The translations under genes were made by a program, and so were the position numbers. Below are positions 9,519 through 13,222 of a stretch of 13,222 nt of DNA, piece after piece; positions within the stretch are counted from its first letter, which is position 1; the number at the start of each line of letters is the position of its first letter. The notes below the pieces were generated by a model. The model was not told the DNA's origin and ran no database searches. It was given only the letters and a program-made list of their open reading frames with translations. Origin of the DNA: JANNHK01 sp034408875 (lineage in GTDB: Bacteria > Actinomycetota > Acidimicrobiia > IMCC26256 > PALSA-610); assembly GCA_034408875.1 (NCBI GenBank), contig JAWXCJ010000220.1, positions 1-13,222 on the forward strand, in the 5' to 3' direction.

Positions 9519-9535
9519 CGACCACGGCGTGGTCG
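9519..9535. repeat. perfect 7-bp inverted repeat in the dnaA leader
   Basis: CGACCAC (9519-9525), spacer GGC and GTGGTCG (9529-9535) form a perfect inverted repeat. On the dnaA transcript it would be a 7-bp hairpin with a 3-nt loop; as DNA it could be an operator. It adjoins the DnaA-box cluster. Confidence 0.5.
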
Positions 9536-9575
9536 TCCAATCTCGCTTTTTCGGCCGGGTACTGCAGGGGAAGTT

Positions 9576-9607
9576 CCCAGCGCTCGGGGCCTGGCCGGGG
9601 CGCTGGG
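9576..9607. repeat. 8-bp inverted repeat near the predicted dnaA transcript 5' end
   Basis: CCCAGCGC (9576-9583) and GCGCTGGG (9600-9607) are perfect complements separated by a GC-rich 16-nt loop. If the promoter at 9615-9643 is right, transcription starts around 9608, so the dnaA mRNA would begin almost directly with this stem-loop. No T run follows, so a terminator is less likely. Confidence 0.45.
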
Positions 9608-9614
9608 GTCGCGG

Positions 9615-9643
9615 ACGTTAGCGCGCTGTGGACAACGCAACAA
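9615..9643 (-). promoter_or_regulatory. putative dnaA promoter with DnaA box in the spacer
   Basis: On the minus strand TTGTTG (9643-9638), a 17-bp spacer and TAACGT (9620-9615) form a plausible promoter about 150 nt before the dnaA start. The -35 matches only three of six bases. A perfect DnaA box TTGTCCACA (9635-9627) occupies the spacer, so DnaA binding would compete with RNA polymerase. Confidence 0.45.
9627..9635 (-). promoter_or_regulatory. perfect DnaA box upstream of dnaA
   Basis: TGTGGACAA on the plus strand is TTGTCCACA on the minus strand, the form common in high-GC genomes. It lies between the two diverging gene arms. Confidence 0.8.
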
Positions 9644-9689
9644 ACAGCCCGGTCAGCCCGTTGTAGCGATTCTCGCAGGGCGGGGCGGA

Positions 9690-9719
9690 TTGCTGCGAGG
9701 GGTGCTCGCGCCGTACACT
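9690..9719 (+). promoter_or_regulatory. putative promoter of the rpmH-rnpA-yidD-yidC-jag-rsmG operon
   Basis: TTGCTG (9690-9695), an 18-bp spacer and TACACT (9714-9719) would start transcription near 9726, about 90 nt before rpmH. TACACT fits the actinobacterial TAnnnT -10 and sits in the same GTACACT context as the candidate gyrB promoter. Confidence 0.45.
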
Positions 9720-9810
9720 CTCCCGTCCGCCAGTGCCCCACCGCCTAGCTTCGCGGTGTCGGCGCGCCGCCCTAACGGCCCTTTCCCCGGCCCGGGCGCT
9801 CGAGGAGGCC

Positions 9811-10281
9811 ATGCGTGAAGAGGACCTTTCAGCCGAACAACCGCAAGCGGAAGAAGAAGCACGGCTTCCGCCTGCGCATGCGCAATCGCGCGGGGCGAGC
9901 GGTGCTGAAGCGCCGCCGCACCAAGGGCCGAGCCCGGCTCTCGGCCTGATCTGGCGCGTCCGCGACCGTGCATCTTTCCGCGCGCTGGCTACCGGCCGCC
10001 GCCGCCGACGAGGTCCGCTGACCGTGACCACTGCCGTGGGCGCGACGATGGACCCGCCGCGGGTTGCGTTCTCGATTGGTCGCCACGTTGGTAACGCCGT
10101 GGCGCGCAATCGCGTGCGCCGGCAACTCCGCGCCGTCGTTCGATCGGAGCACGAACTGCTGCACCCGGGCCGGATCTATCTGATCTCGGCGGCTCCTCGG
10201 GCCACCACGTCGACTTATGGTGATCTACGCGACACGCTGCGCGCGATCCTGATCGACCTCGACGCCGACGGTACGCCGTGA
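9811..10281 (+). CDS. rnpA: ribonuclease P protein component, frame spans rpmH
   Basis: The protein subunit of RNase P helps the catalytic RNA cut 5' leaders from pre-tRNAs. The family core runs from about residue 46 of this 156-residue reading: RVRDRASFRAL (49-59), PPRVAFSIGRHVGNAVARN (82-100) and the RNA-binding signature RNRVRRQLR (99-107). The start is unresolved. No ATG, GTG or TTG occurs in frame between ATG 9811 and GTG 10024, and the latter would delete the conserved N-terminal helix. ATG 9811 is 4 nt before the rpmH start and shares its GAGGAGG ribosome binding site; it would give a 45-residue Glu/Ala/Pro-rich extension encoded over rpmH. The alternative is a CTG start at 9946 overlapping the rpmH stop as CTGA, giving 111 residues. 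The stop overlaps yidD. Confidence 0.88.
   Translation: MREEDLSAEQPQAEEEARLPPAHAQSRGASGAEAPPHQGPSPALGLIWRVRDRASFRALATGRRRRRGPLTVTTAVGATMDPPRVAFSIGRHVGNAVARNRVRRQLRAVVRSEHELLHPGRIYLISAAPRATTSTYGDLRDTLRAILIDLDADGTP
9815..9949 (+). CDS. rpmH: 50S ribosomal protein L34
   Basis: This 44-residue, extremely basic protein of the large ribosomal subunit is nearly invariant in sequence: it starts MKRTFQPNNRKRKKKHGFR, continues with MRNRAGRAVLKRRR and ends KGRARLSA. Length is exactly normal for the family. The start is GTG at 9815-9817 with a strong GGAGG (9804-9808) spaced 6 nt. It is the first gene of the plus-strand operon. Its coding region is wholly contained, in another frame, in the long version of rnpA, whose ATG lies 4 nt upstream. 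The TGA stop (9947-9949) overlaps a CTG that could start a short rnpA. Confidence 0.97.
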   Translation: MKRTFQPNNRKRKKKHGFRLRMRNRAGRAVLKRRRTKGRARLSA

Positions 10282-10502
10282 TGCGGCGCGCGTTGCTCCG
10301 TATGGTCGAGATGTACCAAGTCTCGAGGGCGGGGCGACTCTCGCCGTGCCGGTTCACGCCGTCGTGCTCGCAGTACGCGCACGAGGCGCTCGAAGAGCAC
10401 GGTGCGATGAAGGGTTCGTGGCTCGCCGCCCGCCGGTTGAGCCGCTGCCATCCGCTCGGCGGGTTCGGCTTCGATCCCGTGCCCCCCCGAAGGACGAACT
10501 GA
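10281..10502 (+). CDS. yidD: membrane protein insertion efficiency factor YidD
   Basis: This 73-residue YidD-family protein is a small membrane-associated factor found next to yidC and thought to assist insertion of inner-membrane proteins. The family signature is complete: CRFTPSCSQYAHEALEEHG with three conserved cysteines in total (CRF, SCS and RCHP), GSWLAARRLSRCHPLGG and the ending FDPVP. An amphipathic N-terminal helix (ALLRMVEMYQ) probably lies on the membrane. The start ATG (10281-10283) overlaps the rnpA TGA as TGATG; GTG one codon earlier (10278) is equally possible. No strong Shine-Dalgarno is seen, so coupling to rnpA is likely. The stop overlaps the yidC start in the same way. Confidence 0.94.
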   Translation: MRRALLRMVEMYQVSRAGRLSPCRFTPSCSQYAHEALEEHGAMKGSWLAARRLSRCHPLGGFGFDPVPPRRTN

Positions 10503-11389
10503 TGTTGGATCCGCTGTACGACGCCTTCGGGTTCCTGCTCAGCTTCTTCTACTCGATCATCCCGAACCTCGGCGTCGCGATCATCCTGCTGACCCTCACG
10601 GTCATGCTGCTGCTGTTCCCGCTCACCGCGAAGCAGACGCAGTCGATGATCGCAATGCAGCGGGTGCAGCCCGAGATCAAGAAGATCCAGCAGCAATACA
10701 AAGACGACCGGCAGAAGCAGAACGAAGAGCTGCTGAAGTTCTACCAAGAGAACAAGATCAACCCGCTCTCCGGATGCCTCCCGCTGTTGATCCAGATGCC
10801 GGTGTTGTTCGCCCTCTTCAACACCTTGCACAACATCGAGGATCGCGTCCCGAAGTCGGGTCAGTTCAACAAGCTGTTCGTCGATCTCTGCGGTACCGAC
10901 ACGACGCAGGCCTGCAAAGAAGTCAGGGGTCTGTACTTCCTCGGCATGGACATGCTGACGTCGCCGGCGAACTCGGGGGAGATCACTGCGAACGTCATCG
11001 AGCGTTTGCCGTACTTCATCGCCGTCGCGGCAGTCATGGCCGCGGGCTGGTACCAGCAGTACCAGACGATCCGCCGCCAGAAGGGGACGGCGGCGGCGGA
11101 CAACCCGATGATGAAGCAGATGCAGATGCTGGCCAAGGTGTTCCCGATCTTCTTCGGGTTCATCGCCTTCAACGCATCGTCGGGCCTCGTCATGTACTTC
11201 CTGACGAGCAGCCTGTTTCGCATCGGGCAACAGCACTTCGTGTTGAACCGGTATTACGACCAGGCGAAGCCGTATAAGACGTCGGATTCCAAAGACGCGA
11301 AGGAACCTCCACCCGACGACGACGTTCCGGCTCCGGCGGGGCCTTCTCGCAACATGTCCAACAAGAAGAAAAAGAAGCGTAGGCGCTGA
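10502..11389 (+). CDS. yidC: membrane protein insertase YidC/Oxa1/SpoIIIJ family
   Basis: This 295-residue Oxa1-type insertase integrates membrane proteins with or without SecYEG. Hydrophobic segments occur at about residues 12-40, 92-110, 168-183 and 212-240. The cytoplasmic coiled-coil hairpin (about 44-85) begins PLTAKQTQSM and contains QPEIKKIQQQYKDDRQKQNEE. NPLSGCLPLLIQMPVLFALF is the conserved second core segment. There is no large periplasmic domain, as in Gram-positives. The tail is charged and ends in a run of Lys and Arg, suited to ribosome contact. The ATG overlaps the yidD stop (TGATG), and AGGA (10491-10494) lies 7 nt upstream. Odd: the position of the conserved groove arginine (E. 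coli R366, in VRGIMYPLT) is Met35 here, in VMLLLFPLT. Confidence 0.96.
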   Translation: MLDPLYDAFGFLLSFFYSIIPNLGVAIILLTLTVMLLLFPLTAKQTQSMIAMQRVQPEIKKIQQQYKDDRQKQNEELLKFYQENKINPLSGCLPLLIQMPVLFALFNTLHNIEDRVPKSGQFNKLFVDLCGTDTTQACKEVRGLYFLGMDMLTSPANSGEITANVIERLPYFIAVAAVMAAGWYQQYQTIRRQKGTAAADNPMMKQMQMLAKVFPIFFGFIAFNASSGLVMYFLTSSLFRIGQQHFVLNRYYDQAKPYKTSDSKDAKEPPPDDDVPAPAGPSRNMSNKKKKKRRR

Positions 11390-11392
11390 ACT

Positions 11393-12307
11393 ATGGAGTG
11401 GATCGAAGTCACCGCGCGCTCGATCGACGAGGCGAAAGAGCTGGCCCTCGACCGGCTCGGCGTCGTCGAATCCGAGCTCGAGTTCGAAGTGCTCGAAGAG
11501 CCGCGTAAGGGGTTCCTCGCCCGCCTGGGTCGAAGCGAAGCCCGGATTCGCGCCCGGGTGAAGCCGGTGTCGCGCGAGAAGCCGGGCGACCGGCGCCAGC
11601 GTCGGGGGCGCCGCCCCAACGAACGCCCGAATCGTTCGGAGGGGGGCGCGCGCAAGTCGAGTCCGGTCGGCGACGGCGACGCGGGTGACGGTTCGCCGGC
11701 CCCGGCGCGGGACGGGGCCCGCCGGTCATCGAGAAGTCGAGGGCGTGGGCGCGGGGGAACGACGAAACCGTCGACTTCCTCCCGCTCCGCCGAAACCACC
11801 AAGAACGCAGAGACAACAACGGAGGCGGACGCCGTGAGCGAAGCCACACTGTCGATCGAAGAGCAGGCCGCAGCCGCGGCGAAGTTCACCGAGGAGTTGG
11901 TCGGCAACTTCGGCCTGACGGCGCAGGTCAGTTCGCGGGTCGTCGAGGACGACATCGAGGTCAACGTCGAAGGCGACGGCCTCGGTGTGCTCGTCGGGCC
12001 GCGGGGGGTCACCCTCCAGGCGCTCGAGGAACTCACCCGGGCCGTGCTCCAGCACGTCGCCGGCGGCCACAGCGCCCGGCTGCACCTCGACGTATCCGGC
12101 TACCGGGAGCGGCGCCGCACGGCGCTGGCGGAGTTTGCCGTCGGGATCGCCGGTGAGGTCGCGGCGTCCGGCGAGGAGCGCTCGCTCGAACCGATGCACG
12201 CCCCCGACCGCAAAGTCGTCCACGACGCGGTTGCCGACGTCGACGGAGTCTCGACCACGTCGGAGGGCGAAGACCCCCGCCGGCGAGTGGTCATTCGCCC
12301 GGCCTGA
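11393..12307 (+). CDS. jag: Jag/KhpB RNA-binding protein (Jag_N, KH, R3H)
   Basis: This 304-residue SpoIIIJ-associated protein binds RNA and, in other bacteria, works with KhpA in cell-envelope and division control. The Jag_N domain is residues 1-56 (MEWIEVTARSIDEAKELALD, KGFLARLG). A long disordered linker (about 57-150) is rich in Arg, Ser, Gly and Thr. The KH domain (about 163-235) has its GxxG loop as GPRG (202-205). The R3H domain (about 238-304) has its RxxxH motif as RKVVH (273-277) and ends RRVVIRPA. The ATG is 3 nt after the yidC stop, with only a weak Shine-Dalgarno. A strong internal GGAGG (11821-11825), 8 nt before in-frame GTG 11834 (codon 148), could give a second, 157-residue KH-R3H product. 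Confidence 0.94.
   Translation: MEWIEVTARSIDEAKELALDRLGVVESELEFEVLEEPRKGFLARLGRSEARIRARVKPVSREKPGDRRQRRGRRPNERPNRSEGGARKSSPVGDGDAGDGSPAPARDGARRSSRSRGRGRGGTTKPSTSSRSAETTKNAETTTEADAVSEATLSIEEQAAAAAKFTEELVGNFGLTAQVSSRVVEDDIEVNVEGDGLGVLVGPRGVTLQALEELTRAVLQHVAGGHSARLHLDVSGYRERRRTALAEFAVGIAGEVAASGEERSLEPMHAPDRKVVHDAVADVDGVSTTSEGEDPRRRVVIRPA
11821..11836 (+). promoter_or_regulatory. internal ribosome binding site and in-frame GTG inside jag
   Basis: GGAGG (11821-11825) stands 8 nt before GTG (11834-11836), which is in frame with jag at codon 148. This site is stronger than the one at the annotated jag start. The product would begin VSEATLSIEEQ and keep only the KH and R3H domains, resembling the short Jag proteins of mycobacteria. 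Confidence 0.45.
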
Positions 12308-12313
12308 CCGTCC

Positions 12314-12937
12314 GTGGATCCCCGGCCGCTGCTCGCGATTCTGAGCGAGTCGCGGGAACTGGGCTATCTGGGCCCGGGTGAGCTGCAGACCCACCTGACC
12401 CACGCACTGGGCTTCGCGTTCGCCGCCGAATCGGCGCTGGGACGCGCCCCGGCTTCGTTCGTCGACCTCGGAACGGGCGGCGGGATACCGGGACTCGTCC
12501 TGGCCGGCGCGTGGCCGACCGCAACCGGGTTCCTGGTCGAGACCACGCGCCGCCGGTGCGTGAGCCTTGCGCAGTGGGTGGAGCAGTTGGGCCTGTCCGG
12601 CGCCACGGTGGTGGAGGGTCGGGCCGAGGAACTGGCCCACCGCCCCGATCTGCGAGAAGCCGCTGAGGTGGTCGTGGCCCGGGGGTTCGGCCCCCCCGCC
12701 GCCACGGCGGAGGTTGCTACGGGCTTCTGTTCGCCGGGCGGGGTGGTTGTGGTAAGCGAGCCACCCGGTGGCGACCCCACCCGGTGGCCCGAGCCTCTGC
12801 TGTTGGAACTGGGCCTGGGTCCGGCCCGCCCGTTTCTCAGCGAGACCGCGGCCTATGTGGTGATCGAGAAGATGCTGCCGGCCTCGGAACGCCTCCCCCG
12901 CCGCCGCGCCCAGCCCTGGAAGCGACCGAGTTGGTGA
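12314..12937 (+). CDS. rsmG: 16S rRNA (guanine(527)-N7)-methyltransferase RsmG
   Basis: This 207-residue RsmG (GidB) methyltransferase makes m7G at position 527 of 16S rRNA using S-adenosylmethionine; loss gives low-level streptomycin resistance in many bacteria. The SAM-binding motif is FVDLGTGGGIPGLVLA (residues 49-64). The acidic motif II is FLVETTRRRCVSL (73-85). QLGLSGATVVEGRAEEL (91-107) and EVVVARGFG (118-126) follow, then VVVVSEPPGG, and the C-terminus ends RRRAQPWKRPSW, where the basic RR...P.KRP tail is typical. The start is GTG at 12314, 6 nt after the jag stop; the Shine-Dalgarno is weak, implying coupling. The TGA stop touches the parS palindrome. Slightly unusual: ARG instead of the common ARA at 122-124. 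Confidence 0.94.
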   Translation: MDPRPLLAILSESRELGYLGPGELQTHLTHALGFAFAAESALGRAPASFVDLGTGGGIPGLVLAGAWPTATGFLVETTRRRCVSLAQWVEQLGLSGATVVEGRAEELAHRPDLREAAEVVVARGFGPPAATAEVATGFCSPGGVVVVSEPPGGDPTRWPEPLLLELGLGPARPFLSETAAYVVIEKMLPASERLPRRRAQPWKRPSW

Positions 12938-12953
12938 TGTTTCACGTGAAACA
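12938..12953. promoter_or_regulatory. parS: parS centromere site
   Basis: TGTTTCACGTGAAACA is the exact 16-bp consensus bound by ParB, which spreads from it and recruits ParA and SMC to segregate origins. The palindrome extends two more bases on each side (12936-12955), and the rsmG TGA stop (12935-12937) overlaps this extension. Position about 5 kb from oriC and next to a parA-like start fits. Confidence 0.97.
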
Positions 12954-12967
12954 TCGCCGTTCCCCCT

Positions 12968-13071
12968 CCCGCTAGCGGGTACCGACCGTGTACGCTCCCG
13001 CCCGCCGCGCTGCCCGTTCGGGCGCGCTACCGGAATGATTTCCTGATGGGGTAAGCGGGCGGCGTGCCCGC
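12968..13071. other. rsmG-parA leader: palindromes and possible -10
   Basis: This gap holds a perfect 12-bp palindrome CCCGCTAGCGGG (12968-12979) and a TACGCT hexamer (12991-12996) in a GTACGCT context resembling the -10 elements before gyrB and rpmH. It also holds a GCCCG-TT-CGGGC stem (13012-13023) and a GCGGGC-GGCGT-GCCCGC stem (13055-13071) that ends directly beside the Shine-Dalgarno of the next gene. A promoter for the par operon is likely here but no good -35 is seen. Confidence 0.35.
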
Positions 13072-13081
13072 GGAGGCTCGA

Positions 13082-13222
13082 ATGGCAAGCGAGGACGCGG
13101 ACCGGCTCGGAAGACGACGCTGGTTCCGCTCGCGGGGACCAGAACCCGCGCCAGGAGAGCAAGATCTACTGGAGGAGCCCATGACGACGACGAGTGACGG
13201 CGGGCCGGAGACACTTCCGACC
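13082..13222 (+). CDS. partial CDS, probable ParA N-terminus (runs off the window)
   Basis: An open frame runs from ATG 13082 to the window end (47 codons, no stop). It begins MASEDADRLGRRRWFRSRG and later MTTTSDGGPETLPT. No conserved domain is reached, so the identity rests on context: the gene after rsmG and parS is normally parA/soj, the segregation ATPase. Two in-frame starts both have excellent ribosome binding sites: ATG 13082 with GGAGG (13072-13076) spaced 5 nt, and ATG 13181 with GGAGG spaced 5 nt. Actinobacterial ParA proteins often have disordered N-terminal extensions, which fits either. Check whether a KGGVGKTT Walker motif follows beyond the edge. Confidence 0.55.
   Translation, partial: MASEDADRLGRRRWFRSRGPEPAPGEQDLLEEPMTTTSDGGPETLPT

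Noticed and set aside
10024..10281. Short rnpA starting at GTG 10024
   Set aside because: It would remove the conserved N-terminal helix RVRDRASFRAL and has no good ribosome binding site.
9989..11236. 415-codon minus-strand frame under rnpA-yidD-yidC
   Set aside because: It is antisense to three recognised genes and of low-complexity His/Arg/Leu/Glu composition.
11726..13162. 478-codon minus-strand frame under jag, rsmG and parS
   Set aside because: It is antisense to recognised genes, crosses the parS palindrome and shows no motif.

Overview
The window is high-GC DNA from the replication-origin region of an actinobacterial chromosome. Gene order dnaA-dnaN-recF-DUF721/dciA-gyrB-gyrA-DUF3566-tRNA-Ile is typical of Actinobacteria. 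The absence of a gnd-like gene between dnaN and recF, and a YidC with Met at the groove-Arg position, make me lean towards an Acidimicrobiia-like lineage; that placement is inference.

Layout. On the minus strand, reading leftwards from about 9.6 kb: dnaA (8073-9467), an oriC-like intergenic region (7863-8072), dnaN, recF, dciA (DUF721), gyrB, gyrA, a two-TM DUF3566 protein and tRNA-Ile(GAU). Positions 1-181 hold no recognised gene, only a 15-bp tandem repeat at the window edge. On the plus strand, reading rightwards from about 9.7 kb: rpmH, rnpA, yidD, yidC, jag/khpB and rsmG, all overlapping or nearly abutting, then a perfect parS site touching the rsmG stop codon, then the first codons of a gene in the position of parA. 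The two arms diverge from a regulatory region at 9468-9810.

How it works together. One arm encodes initiation (DnaA), the sliding clamp (DnaN), gap repair (RecF), a probable helicase loader (DciA) and gyrase. The other encodes L34, the RNase P protein, the membrane insertase with its partners YidD and Jag, the 16S rRNA m7G methyltransferase RsmG, and the segregation locus. DnaA boxes occur on both sides of dnaA. The dnaA-dnaN gap also holds a DnaA-trio array (TAG repeats) next to a GC cluster and a perfect DnaA box, which looks like a complete origin-unwinding module.

Most unusual points. (1) rnpA has no ATG/GTG/TTG at the expected start of the protein. The only ordinary upstream start next to a ribosome binding site is an ATG 4 nt before the rpmH start, which would embed rpmH wholly inside rnpA, as described for Thermus. 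The alternative is a CTG start overlapping the rpmH stop. (2) A perfect hairpin hides the dciA ribosome binding site just after the recF stop. (3) GyrA has Gln at the quinolone-resistance position equivalent to E. coli Ser83. (4) YidC lacks the conserved groove arginine. (5) jag has a strong internal ribosome binding site and an in-frame GTG that would make a short KH-R3H protein. No mobile element, CRISPR array or defence system is visible.
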